Source: BOG-931 sp963761525
GTDB taxonomy: Bacteria; Pseudomonadota; Alphaproteobacteria; Rhizobiales; Xanthobacteraceae
Assembly (NCBI GenBank): GCA_963761525.1
Contig: CAVXHG010000010.1
Location: forward strand, 248,001-312,000
Length of the DNA: 64,000 bases
Direction: 5' to 3'
The translations under genes and the position numbers were made by a program. Position 1 is the first letter of the stretch, and each line of letters starts with the position of its first letter. The notes beneath the pieces were generated by a model. It was not told the DNA's origin. It was given only the letters and a program-made list of their open reading frames with translations, and ran no database searches. Positions 49,701 to 57,537 of this stretch are shown one piece after another.

Positions 49701-50732
49701 TCAGGTGCGCGGCGCTGTCGGCACCGACTCGACGATATTGCCAGTGAACAGCACCGGTCCGGTCGGCACGCCACTTGGCGAACCACCAGCGGGCTCAAGC
49801 GATACGGCGTAGCTCGCAGTGCGAAGCGTCGCCAGATCGAAATTGCCCGGGATCGGTCGCTGGGTGAATTCGTCATTGCCAACCACACCCAGTGACTTCG
49901 GCGCAGACGCGCCTTTCGCGGTAAGCCAAAGCTCGTAGCTTCTTCCTTGTTCGGGGGCTGCCGAGACCCGGCGCACGATCAATGTGCGGCTTTGCTGATC
50001 GACCGTGAGCAGGAAAGCAGGGCTGGTTGGATCCTGCTGCAAGACGCCCACAAGCCGGGCCGGGAGTTGCCCGGGCGCCTGTGCAATCTGCTGTTCCGCC
50101 CCACGGCCGCGAAGCCCAATGAGACCAGGATAAAATTGCGAAGCAGCCACGTAAATCACCAGCAGCGCAGCTATGGCCTGCATGACGATCGCTACACCGC
50201 GCCATTTCTTAAGGCGGCGGCTCAGCTGCACAACGTTGGCACCGCCGTCAGCGGCCGCAAATCGATCGGCACTGAACGGCGTCAAGCCACTCGCCTGTCC
50301 GGCTTCCGGCTCACCCAGCGATTTTGCCAGCGAAGCCGTTATCGAATCCGAGACCCCGTCAGGCAGAGCAGGTGTTGTTGTCGCCTCTTCCTTCGGCGCT
50401 TGGCCAATCACCGAAAGCGGCGCTTCGTCGGCCATAAAAGAGGGAGTGTCCGCCGGTGGTATATGAGCAACGGCATCTGCTGACACGGACGACGCCGCGC
50501 TCGCCGCCGGAATGTAACCGATTTCCTTGCTGATTTTTTCCCAAACCGACGGCGGCGGGTCGACTGCTTCGACCATGACATTGAGTTCGCCAAGCCGGCG
50601 TTCCCAAACGCGAACGGAGTCGGCAAATCCCGGATCAATCGCGAGCAACGCCTCGGCATGCTCACGTTCGTCGCCGGAAAGCGTGCCGAGAACGTATTCG
50701 GCGGCAAGGGCATCTTGGGCTTCGTCGTACAT
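49701..50732 (-). CDS. Anti-sigma factor, RskA-like
   Basis: The 343-residue protein has an N-terminal anti-sigma helical domain (ALAAEYVLGTLSGDEREHAE, residues 8-27), a membrane helix at about 188-205 (GVAIVMQAIAALLVIYVAAS) and a C-terminal periplasmic RskA domain (GRSYELWLTAKGASAPKSLG, GNFDLATL). RskA-type proteins hold SigK-like sigma factors and are cleaved on envelope or redox signals. A long Pro/Ala/Ser linker joins the domains. It follows the sigma gene by 30 bases on the same strand. Confidence 0.9.
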   Translation of the reverse strand: MYDEAQDALAAEYVLGTLSGDEREHAEALLAIDPGFADSVRVWERRLGELNVMVEAVDPPPSVWEKISKEIGYIPAASAASSVSADAVAHIPPADTPSFMADEAPLSVIGQAPKEEATTTPALPDGVSDSITASLAKSLGEPEAGQASGLTPFSADRFAAADGGANVVQLSRRLKKWRGVAIVMQAIAALLVIYVAASQFYPGLIGLRGRGAEQQIAQAPGQLPARLVGVLQQDPTSPAFLLTVDQQSRTLIVRRVSAAPEQGRSYELWLTAKGASAPKSLGVVGNDEFTQRPIPGNFDLATLRTASYAVSLEPAGGSPSGVPTGPVLFTGNIVESVPTAPRT

Positions 50733-50762
50733 CACGGAACCAGTCCTATTTTTCTTGAGCCG

Positions 50763-51308
50763 TTATTTTCCCATACACTCGCGGACGTCGAGGAGGCTGC
50801 GGCGTAGCCATGTCTTTATCGTGTTCACCGGGATATCGAGCTTGGTCGAAAGCTGCTCGCGGCTCCAGCCGCTGTAATAGGCCAAAAGCACGATCCGCTG
50901 CTTTTCCGGATCGAGCTTGCCCAAGCAAGCGAGCAATCGCTTTAGTTCCTCGGTCATTTCCCGACGAGCGAGCGGCGCCGGCGAGTCCGACGCGACGTTT
51001 TGCGCTTCGGGCTCATCTTCAATCGATACCTCTCCGCGCTTGCGTACAATATCGATAGCGCGGTTGCGCGCCATCGCAACCATCCACGTGATCGGGCTTG
51101 CTTGCGCCGGGTCGAATTTGTCCGCCATCTTCCAGACCTTCAGGTAGGTCTCCTGCATGACCTCTTCGGCCAATTCGGGCCTTCCCAAGATACGAAGCAG
51201 GACCCCATAAAGTTTCGCCCGCGTAGCATTATAGAGCTGCTCGAATGCGGCCGTATCGCCCTTGGCGATGGCCCCAAGCAGCAAGACGAGTTCCTCCTGC
51301 ATCAACAT
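50763..51308 (-). CDS. ECF RNA polymerase sigma factor, SigK-like
   Basis: The 181-residue sigma factor has region 2 (YNATRAKLYGVLLRILGRPE; EEVMQETYLKVWKMADKFDP with the ITWMVAMARNRAIDIVR block) and region 4 (LDPEKQRIVLLAYYSGWSRE; LDIPVNTIKTWLRRSLLDVR). ATG at 51308 gives MLMQEELVLLL; the open frame extends 21 codons further. Pairing with an RskA-type anti-sigma protein indicates a SigK/SigL-like signalling unit. The regulon is not visible in the window. Confidence 0.9.
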   Translation of the reverse strand: MLMQEELVLLLGAIAKGDTAAFEQLYNATRAKLYGVLLRILGRPELAEEVMQETYLKVWKMADKFDPAQASPITWMVAMARNRAIDIVRKRGEVSIEDEPEAQNVASDSPAPLARREMTEELKRLLACLGKLDPEKQRIVLLAYYSGWSREQLSTKLDIPVNTIKTWLRRSLLDVRECMGK

Positions 51309-51478
51309 AACTGCCCCAGGCCCCGGTAATCGGTCCACGGAAAGCCGTGTCCTCTGGAAAGCTGGCCTCAACCTGGATTATCGCCGCGGAGCCGCCCGCT
51401 CGTCGAGAGCGAAACGAGGGGGTGCGATGGCATGACCGGGCCGATTTTCGACCCTGCCCGAACCGACGGCCAAAAGCA

Positions 51479-51505
51479 TCACGCCCGGCGAAGGGCCGGG
51501 CATGA
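51479..51505 (-). terminator. Terminator after the fliI-fliJ unit
   Basis: On the minus strand GCCCGGC/GCCGGGC with outer pairs interrupted by one mismatch is followed by ATGCTTTTGG. It lies about 27 bases past the fliJ stop. Confidence 0.5.
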
Positions 51506-51532
51506 CGTGTCAGGTTCGAATTTGGCCGCTTA

Positions 51533-51952
51533 TCAGGCCGTGGCGGCGCCGCGCATACGCATCAGGGCGATGCCGTCGAGCTCGGCCTGCTCGGCGTCGT
51601 TCTCGGCTTCCCGCTCGCGCATCTGATCGCGCTCGTCGAGCAGTTCGACCTTCTTGAGATCCTCGAAGGCCTCGGCCAGCGCCAGCTTAGCGTCTTCAAG
51701 CTGGGTGCGGAGCTCGTCGGATGAGCGCTTGAGATTCTCACGGCGCCCGATCGCCGCCTTGGCATAGGTCGGATAGGCAAAATGCCCCGGGTCGTGGATT
51801 CCGGCACGATCCTGCTCGACTTTGATCTCGCGCTCGAGATCACCCGCCATGCGCTCGAACTCGGCGATCATCGTTTCGATCTGCGCAACCTTGCGCCGCT
51901 TCTCGTCGACCTGAAACTTTTTCAGGCGGATGAGCGTCTCACGAGACTTCAT
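51533..51952 (-). CDS. fliJ: Flagellar export chaperone FliJ
   Basis: The 139-residue, highly charged, almost fully helical protein (LIRLKKFQVDEKRRKVAQIE; KRSSDELRTQLEDAKLALAE; LDERDQMREREAENDAEQAE) is a long coiled coil of the size of FliJ. FliJ forms the stalk of the FliI ATPase ring and links it to FlhA. It lies 89 bases after fliI on the same strand. Sequence conservation of FliJ is low, so the position after fliI is the main support. Confidence 0.88.
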   Translation of the reverse strand: MKSRETLIRLKKFQVDEKRRKVAQIETMIAEFERMAGDLEREIKVEQDRAGIHDPGHFAYPTYAKAAIGRRENLKRSSDELRTQLEDAKLALAEAFEDLKKVELLDERDQMREREAENDAEQAELDGIALMRMRGAATA

Positions 51953-52041
51953 CGACTGTTACTCCCCCGAAGCCACAGAACCCGGACGCCGTCCTACCCT
52001 TGGCCGGCGTCCCTAATCGTCTGGATTGTGGCGCTATATCG

Positions 52042-53365
52042 TTAGCGTTCGGTTTCCGAACCGCTCAGGATTTCATGAAGACGGCGGTAACCATCCGGCA
52101 GGCTGGTTGCCTCTTCCTTGCCTTGAGCCAGGAAGGCCTCCAGCGGCTTATGCAGCCGAATCGCGTCATCAACCTCCGGGCTGGTTCCGGCCCGGTAAGC
52201 GCCAAGCCGGATGAGTTCTTCCATGTCGGCATAGGTCGCCATGACCTGACGGGCTCGCATAATCACAGGCAGGAAGCTCTGGTCGGCCGCCCGCGGCATG
52301 GTCCGCGATATCGACTTCAGCACATTGATCGCCGGGTACCGGCCACGCTCTGCGATGGCGCGCTCCATAACAATATGGCCGTCGAGAATCCCTCGTACCG
52401 CATCCGCAATCGGCTCATTGTGATCGTCGCCATCCACCAGAACCGTGAAAATGCCTGTAATTGTACCCTGATCGGTGCCCGGCCCTGCCCGCTCCAGCAA
52501 GGCGGGGCAGTTCGGTGAAAACCGTCGGCGTATAGCCTTTTGACGTCGGCGGCTCGCCCGCAGAAAGACCGATCTCGCGCTGCGCCATGGCAAAGCGCGT
52601 CACCGAATCCATCAGCACCAGCACGTCCTTGCCCTCATCGCGAAAGTACTCGGCAATCGCGAGCGTGACGTGCGCGGCCTGCCGGCGCATCAAGGCCGGT
52701 TCGTCGGAGGTCGAGACCACGACAACCGAGCGGGCCAAACCGACATCGCCGAGATCGTCCTGCAAGAATTCCTGCACTTCGCGGCCGCGTTCACCGATCA
52801 GCCCAATCACCGTGACATCGGCCGCCACATTGCGCGCCAGCATCGACAGCAACACCGATTTGCCGACGCCCGAACCGGAAAAGATGCCCATACGCTGCCC
52901 GCGACAGCAGGTAAGGAATGTATTGAGCGCACGGACACCCAGATCGAGCGGTGCACCAACTCGCCGGCGGGCATGGGCCAGCGGCGGCGTGTTCCGGAAC
53001 GGAAAGGGCGAAGGGCCAAACAATAAAGGCCCCTTGCCATCTATCGGCTCGCCGAGCGCATTGACCACGCGGCCGAGCCAGCCACTCGAGGGGCGCACTG
53101 CCCCAGCAACCGACGTCACCAGCGCCCGGCAACCCCGCCGGACCCCTTCAAGCGGCGCAAACGGCATCAGCAACGCATTGGTGCCGGTGAAACCAACGAC
53201 TTCGCAGGGAATGGGCTTGGCCTGGGTCTCTATGATCACCCGTGAACCGACAGACATGACATGGAGCGGCCCGGAGACTTCCACCATAAGCCCACGCACG
53301 CCGACGACCCTGCCGTAGATCTCAATCCCGTCTAATTCATTGATTTGTTCGGCAAGCGCTTTCAT
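52042..53365 (-). pseudogene. fliI: Flagellum-specific ATP synthase FliI, frame broken
   Basis: ATG at 53365 opens MKALAEQINELDGIEIYGRV, Walker A FSGSGVGKSVLLSM (about residue 168), GLIGERGREVQEF, Walker B VLVLMDSVTRFAMAQREIG and PTVFTELPRL. At about 52498 (CGCCTTGCTGG) one base is missing and the next frame goes on LLERAGPGTDQGTITGIFTV, LDGHIVMERAIAERGRYPAI and MATYADMEELIRLGAYRAG to the stop at 52042. Together about 440 residues, normal for FliI, the hexameric ATPase of flagellar export. FliJ follows. Motility genes around are intact, so an indel error is likely. Confidence 0.9.
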
Positions 53366-53422
53366 CTCCCGCCACCTCGCCGCCTTAAGACCGCAGAAAT
53401 GGTTACCCAAGATGCCGCGGTC

Positions 53423-53437
53423 TTAACGGTGTATTTA
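53423..53437. promoter_or_regulatory. Candidate CtrA box in the fliI-ctrA intergenic region
   Basis: TTAA-CGGTGTA-TTTA matches TTAA-N7-TTAA at seven of eight positions, 58 bases upstream of the fliI start. The 389-base region between fliI and ctrA holds no gene. It could let CtrA control fliI. Confidence 0.45.
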
Positions 53438-53501
53438 CCCGGGCCGTTAATCATCCGGTTATCGTCCTTGGGATCAAGGTCTCGCCAAGCCTACGCGAAG
53501 C

Positions 53502-53672
53502 GAGTCGCTTGAGTCGGTTAGAGCCGAAACTTAATTCGAAACATGAGCGGCGACTTGGCTAAAAAACCTCTGTTACGCAACATCTTACGGCGATTCGGAC
53601 GAATTTGCCCAGAGAATGCTTGCGCACTGGAATTAGGTTTTGTTAACCATCGAATCGCTAGTGTCTCGAATC
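53502..53672. promoter_or_regulatory. Cluster of five GANTC methylation sites upstream of ctrA
   Basis: GAGTC at 53502 and 53511, GATTC at 53592, and GAATC at 53652 and 53668 all fit the CcrM methyltransferase site GANTC. Five sites in 171 bases is several times the chance density of about one per 256 bases. They lie 83 to 253 bases before the ctrA ATG. In Caulobacter a GANTC site in a ctrA promoter links transcription to replication. Confidence 0.6.
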
Positions 53673-53754
53673 AGTTTGTCTCAGGGCGTTTCCAGGGGCT
53701 GCCGCCGATGCGGCGTGCCGACCTTAAGCCGTTGCGGCGAGGAAGGGGACTGGC

Positions 53755-54456
53755 ATGCGCGTTCTACTAATTGAAGACGATAGCGCGACCGCGCAATCGA
53801 TCGAGTTGATGCTCAAGTCCGAGAGCTTCAATGTGTACACGACCGATCTCGGCGAAGAAGGGATCGATCTCGGCAAAATCTACGATTACGACATCATCCT
53901 TCTCGACCTGAACCTCCCGGACATGTCCGGCTTCGAAGTCCTGCGCAGCCTGCGCGTTTCGAAGGTGAAGACGCCCATCCTGATCCTTTCGGGACTGGCC
54001 GGCATCGAGGACAAAGTCAGAGGGCTTGGTTTCGGCGCCGATGACTACATGACCAAGCCGTTCCACAAGGACGAACTGGTCGCGCGGATCCACGCCATCG
54101 TGCGGCGGTCCAAGGGTCATGCGCAGTCGGTCATCAACACCGGCGATCTCTGCGTCAACCTCGATACCAAGACCGTCGAGGTCAATAGTGCCCGTGTGCA
54201 CTTGACCGGCAAGGAGTACCAGATGCTGGAACTCCTCAGCTTGCGCAAAGGCACGACGCTGACCAAGGAAATGTTCCTCAACCACCTTTACGGCGGTATG
54301 GACGAGCCGGAGCTGAAGATCATCGACGTCTTCATCTGTAAGCTCCGCAAGAAGCTCGCCAACGCCTCGAGCGGCAAGAACTACATCGAAACGGTGTGGG
54401 GCCGCGGCTACGTGCTGCGCGAGCCGAGCGAGGAAGAGGCGAAGATTCCCGCCTGA
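53755..54456 (+). CDS. ctrA: Cell-cycle master response regulator CtrA
   Basis: The 233-residue OmpR-type regulator has a receiver domain with acidic pocket EDD (residues 7-9), phospho-acceptor D51 in LLDLNLPDMSG, and K104-type lysine in YMTKPFHKDELVA. The winged-helix domain (LTGKEYQMLELLSLRKGTTL; GMDEPELKIIDVFICKLRKK) is the strongly conserved CtrA DNA-binding region. It controls replication start, division and flagellar genes in alphaproteobacteria. GAGGAAGGGGACTGGC precedes ATG 53755. Likely regulated by CcrM methylation sites and possibly itself. chpT, the phosphate donor, lies at 60.3 kb. A terminator follows. Confidence 0.97.
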   Translation: MRVLLIEDDSATAQSIELMLKSESFNVYTTDLGEEGIDLGKIYDYDIILLDLNLPDMSGFEVLRSLRVSKVKTPILILSGLAGIEDKVRGLGFGADDYMTKPFHKDELVARIHAIVRRSKGHAQSVINTGDLCVNLDTKTVEVNSARVHLTGKEYQMLELLSLRKGTTLTKEMFLNHLYGGMDEPELKIIDVFICKLRKKLANASSGKNYIETVWGRGYVLREPSEEEAKIPA

Positions 54457-54478
54457 ACCCTTCCGGGACCGAGACTGC

Positions 54479-54510
54479 AAAACCCCGGCCGAAAGGCCGG
54501 GGTTTTTGTT
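54479..54510. terminator. Bidirectional terminator between ctrA and cheR
   Basis: AAAACCCCGGCC/GGCCGGGGTTTT with the stable tetraloop GAAA forms a perfect 12-bp stem with A and T tracts on both sides (TTTTTGTTT after). It separates convergent ctrA and cheR and can end both transcripts. Confidence 0.9.
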
Positions 54511-54513
54511 TGC

Positions 54514-55392
54514 CTATCGACCGCCGCTGACGGCGACGAGGCGCGGCGGCAGCTTTGATGCCGGAGGGCTCATCATGGCGCTGATATTCGGCACATAGAG
54601 CCCACGTTTGTCGGGGACAACCTTGAAGCTGTTGGTCAATCCAACCACAGTCTCGGCCGCACCCAGCATCAGATAACCGTCGCTTGCGGTCGAGCGCGCA
54701 AGGCGATTAAGCACGCTGATTTTCGTTTCAGTATCGAAATAGATCAGGACGTTGCGGCACAGGATCAGATCAAATCGTCCGAGCCTGGCGAAATCGGCCA
54801 GCAGATTGAGCTGCTGGTATTTGACCATCGAGCGGATATCCGGCGCGATCTGCCAAAGCTCGCCAACCTGGGTAAAATGCTTGATCAAAAGCTGGATCGG
54901 CAGGCCGCGCTGTACCTCGAACTGACTGTAGAGGCCTTGCCGCGCCTTTTCCAGAACGTCATTGCCGAGATCAGTGGCCAATAACTCGATCCGCCAGCCG
55001 GCGATCTTTTGTTGCATCTCACTCAAGCACATTGCCAACGAGTAAGGCTCCTGCCCCGTCGAGGCGGCGGCGCACCAAATGCGGATTGTGCGCACGTTGC
55101 TTCGCGCCGCGATCAGCGCCGGCATCACGGTCTGGCGGAAGTGATCGAACGGAAGCTTGTCGCGAAAGAAAAACAACTCGTGCGTCATCATCGCTTCGAC
55201 CACGGCCGTCATCAGCACATCGGCGTTGCCAAGCATCAACGCGCGAACCAGTTCGCCCAGATTGGCGAAACCTGCGGAGCGGGCAACCGGCAGCAAGCGG
55301 CTCTCGACCAAGTATTGCTTGTCGGCCGACAAGACGAGACCGGAACGTTCCTTCAGACGTTTGCGTAGATAGTCGAAATCGGCCGGGGTCAT
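54514..55392 (-). CDS. cheR: Chemotaxis protein methyltransferase CheR
   Basis: The 292-residue SAM-dependent enzyme methylates glutamates of chemoreceptors. An N-terminal helical domain (DFDYLRKRLKERSGLVLSAD) is followed by the methyltransferase domain with MMTHELFFFRDK (about residue 65), RIWCAAASTGQEPYSLAMCL (SAM loop), DLGNDVLEKARQG and DLILCRNVLIYF. It overlaps cheB by four bases (ATGA) and is last in the cheA-W-Y-B-R series. Confidence 0.95.
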   Translation of the reverse strand: MTPADFDYLRKRLKERSGLVLSADKQYLVESRLLPVARSAGFANLGELVRALMLGNADVLMTAVVEAMMTHELFFFRDKLPFDHFRQTVMPALIAARSNVRTIRIWCAAASTGQEPYSLAMCLSEMQQKIAGWRIELLATDLGNDVLEKARQGLYSQFEVQRGLPIQLLIKHFTQVGELWQIAPDIRSMVKYQQLNLLADFARLGRFDLILCRNVLIYFDTETKISVLNRLARSTASDGYLMLGAAETVVGLTNSFKVVPDKRGLYVPNISAMMSPPASKLPPRLVAVSGGR

Positions 55393-56573
55393 GTGCGCAC
55401 CCCCGAGAACAGTTGGATAATCTTCGGCCCGATCTCAGTAAGCGGCAATATCGCCGAGCAGACCCCTGCTTGAGCAACTGCACGGGGCATGCCCCATACC
55501 ACACTCGAAGCCTCGTCCTGTGCAATCACGCTGCCGCCGGCTGCGGCGATATCCGCAGCGCCTCGGCAACCGTCACTCCCCATGCCGGTCAATACGACCG
55601 CAAGCGTGCTCGAGCCCCAAACCTCCGCGGCAGAGGCAAAAAGCGGATCAACGGAGGGACGGCAAAAATTGATCGGCGGATCGTCGCCAAGCACGATACG
55701 GATGCCGTTCCGGTCGCGCGCGATCCGCATATGCCGCCCGCCAGGCGCCACGTAGATGCCGCCGGCCAAGACAGGCTCGCCATCTTCCGCTTCATGGGCT
55801 CCGCGGTTGCCAATGCGCGACAAATGCTCAGCCAACACCGTCGTGAAGGTCGGCGGCATATGCTGGGTTATCAGCACCGGAGCACGGTCGATCACGGCAG
55901 GTAATTTTTGAATTATGACGGCGAGCGCCTGCGGGCCCCCCGTGGAAGAACCGATCAGGAGCGCACGCGGAACGGCTAACGAAAACGAACGCAGGGTCGG
56001 CTCATGCCCGTCCTGTTTAACCGGCGATCCGTCGCGCGCAGCACGTACCGAGATCGGGCGCTGCCGCGCTCCATGGTCATCGGTAGGCGCCAGACCTGGC
56101 GCGGTGTGGCGCGGCAGTAGTCGCCGTCGCCGCCCCAAAGTGCGAATTTTCTCGATCAGTTCGCGCCGGTATTCCGAGGACGTCGAGGCCTCCCGGCTGG
56201 TCGCGGGCTTGGGAATGTAATCGGCCGCGCCTAATGACAGTGCGCGCAAGCTTACTTCGGCGCCGCGCCGGGTAACGGCCGATGCCATGATCACAACGAG
56301 ATCGCGCTTTTTCTTCAGGAGCAGCGGCAGCGCCGAGATGCCGTCAAGTTCCGGCATCTCGACGTCGAGAACGACGACGTCGGGATCGCTTTTATCGATC
56401 TGCTCGACCGCTTCACGGCCGGTACGCAGCGACGCCACGATGGTCATGTCGGGCTCGGTATCGACCCAACGCGTCACAAGGCTGCGGGCAACAACGGCAT
56501 CGTCGACGACCATGACGCGGATGGCGCTGTCGGCGGCGGCCACGCGGTTTGCAGCAGCAAGGACGATACTCAT
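55389..56573 (-). CDS. cheB: Chemotaxis response regulator methylesterase CheB
   Basis: The 394-residue protein has a receiver domain with VVVLDVEMPELDG (phospho-Asp about residue 70), a linker of about 60 residues and the methylesterase domain with LLIGSSTGGPQALAV (catalytic Ser), ITQHMPPTF (catalytic His) and VVLTGMGSDGCRG (catalytic Asp). It removes methyl groups from receptors and is activated by CheA. The overlap with cheR supports joint expression. Confidence 0.95.
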   Translation of the reverse strand: MSIVLAAANRVAAADSAIRVMVVDDAVVARSLVTRWVDTEPDMTIVASLRTGREAVEQIDKSDPDVVVLDVEMPELDGISALPLLLKKKRDLVVIMASAVTRRGAEVSLRALSLGAADYIPKPATSREASTSSEYRRELIEKIRTLGRRRRLLPRHTAPGLAPTDDHGARQRPISVRAARDGSPVKQDGHEPTLRSFSLAVPRALLIGSSTGGPQALAVIIQKLPAVIDRAPVLITQHMPPTFTTVLAEHLSRIGNRGAHEAEDGEPVLAGGIYVAPGGRHMRIARDRNGIRIVLGDDPPINFCRPSVDPLFASAAEVWGSSTLAVVLTGMGSDGCRGAADIAAAGGSVIAQDEASSVVWGMPRAVAQAGVCSAILPLTEIGPKIIQLFSGVRT

Positions 56574-56631
56574 GTACTCAACTTCACAACGCTGACGGTT
56601 ACTTCAAACGACTAAAGCGCAAGCACAACGC

Positions 56632-56997
56632 TTAGATCAGCCCGACTTCCTGGAACTTCGCCTGGACGATGTCCTTGTCGAACGGCTTCATGATGTACTC
56701 ATTGGCGCCGGCGTGAAGCGCCCGCGCGATGTGAGCGACATCGTTTTCGGTGGTGCAGAACACCACTTTCGGGCCATCCCCGCCGGGAAGCCGCCGCAAC
56801 ACCCGGAGAAAATCGTAGCCGTCCATTTTCGGCATGTTCCAGTCGAGCAGGATCGCATCGGGCAATTGCCGTTTGCAGCTTTCGATAGCCTCCTCGCCGT
56901 TCTCGGCTTCCATGATCTCGAATTCGAGACCTTCGAGGATCCGCCTTGCTACCTTGCGAATGACACTCGAGTCATCGACAACCAAACAGGTCTTCAT
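56632..56997 (-). CDS. cheY: Chemotaxis response regulator CheY
   Basis: The 121-residue single receiver domain has acidic residues VVDDSSVIRKVARRIL (Asp 8, 9), the phospho-acceptor in AILLDWNMPKMDGYDF (about Asp 52), a Thr in FCTTEND and Lys in MKPFDKD. It transmits CheA signals to the flagellar switch. It sits between cheW and cheB with gaps of 78 and 58 bases, so small leaders separate it from its neighbours. Confidence 0.95.
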   Translation of the reverse strand: MKTCLVVDDSSVIRKVARRILEGLEFEIMEAENGEEAIESCKRQLPDAILLDWNMPKMDGYDFLRVLRRLPGGDGPKVVFCTTENDVAHIARALHAGANEYIMKPFDKDIVQAKFQEVGLI

Positions 56998-57075
56998 AAC
57001 CGTCCTCGCTCCACACTTCGCGGGCGTACCCGCTTGGTTTTCACCGCATCCAATTCCGTTCGGCGTAACTATTGG

Positions 57076-57537
57076 TCACGCCGCAGCCAGTTCATTGCCG
57101 AGATCCAGCACGCGATCGGTGTCAAGAATGACAAGAAGCTCACCGTCAAGCCGATAAACACCTGCCGAAACCCGCCCGAGGTTGCGATCGAGATTGACCG
57201 GGTTGGCTTCGAGCTCACTCTCCGAGAGTTTGAGCACCTCACCGACCGCATCGACCAGAAGGCCGAACGATTCACCTCGCAATTCAATGCCAATCGCCAT
57301 CGGTCCATTGCCGCCTTCGCGGGCGCCAAGCCCGAGTCGGATGCGCAATTCGATAGCAGTGACAATGCGGCCGCGCAGATTGAGAACGCCGGCGATCTCA
57401 GGGCCGGCAAGCGGCACGCGCGTAATGCGGGATGGCTTGAAGACATCTTGAACCCGCTCGATGGGCAAACCGAACATTTGTTCAGCCGCCGAGAAGGTCA
57501 CGTAGTCGCTGAGCTTGGCAGTATCGGTCATGGTCAT
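57076..57537 (-). CDS. cheW: Chemotaxis adaptor CheW
   Basis: The 153-residue protein is a single CheW (SH3-like) domain: YVTFSAAEQMFGLPIERVQD, ITRVPLAGPEIAGVLNLRGR with VTAIELRIRLGL, and GLLVDAVGEVLKL. It couples chemoreceptors to CheA. ATG at 57537 overlaps the cheA stop (ATGA), consistent with translational coupling. A second ATG two codons later would also serve. Confidence 0.95.
   Translation of the reverse strand: MTMTDTAKLSDYVTFSAAEQMFGLPIERVQDVFKPSRITRVPLAGPEIAGVLNLRGRIVTAIELRIRLGLGAREGGNGPMAIGIELRGESFGLLVDAVGEVLKLSESELEANPVNLDRNLGRVSAGVYRLDGELLVILDTDRVLDLGNELAAA

Noticed and set aside
53767..54480. 237-residue minus-strand frame opposite ctrA
   Set aside because: Antisense shadow of a highly conserved gene.
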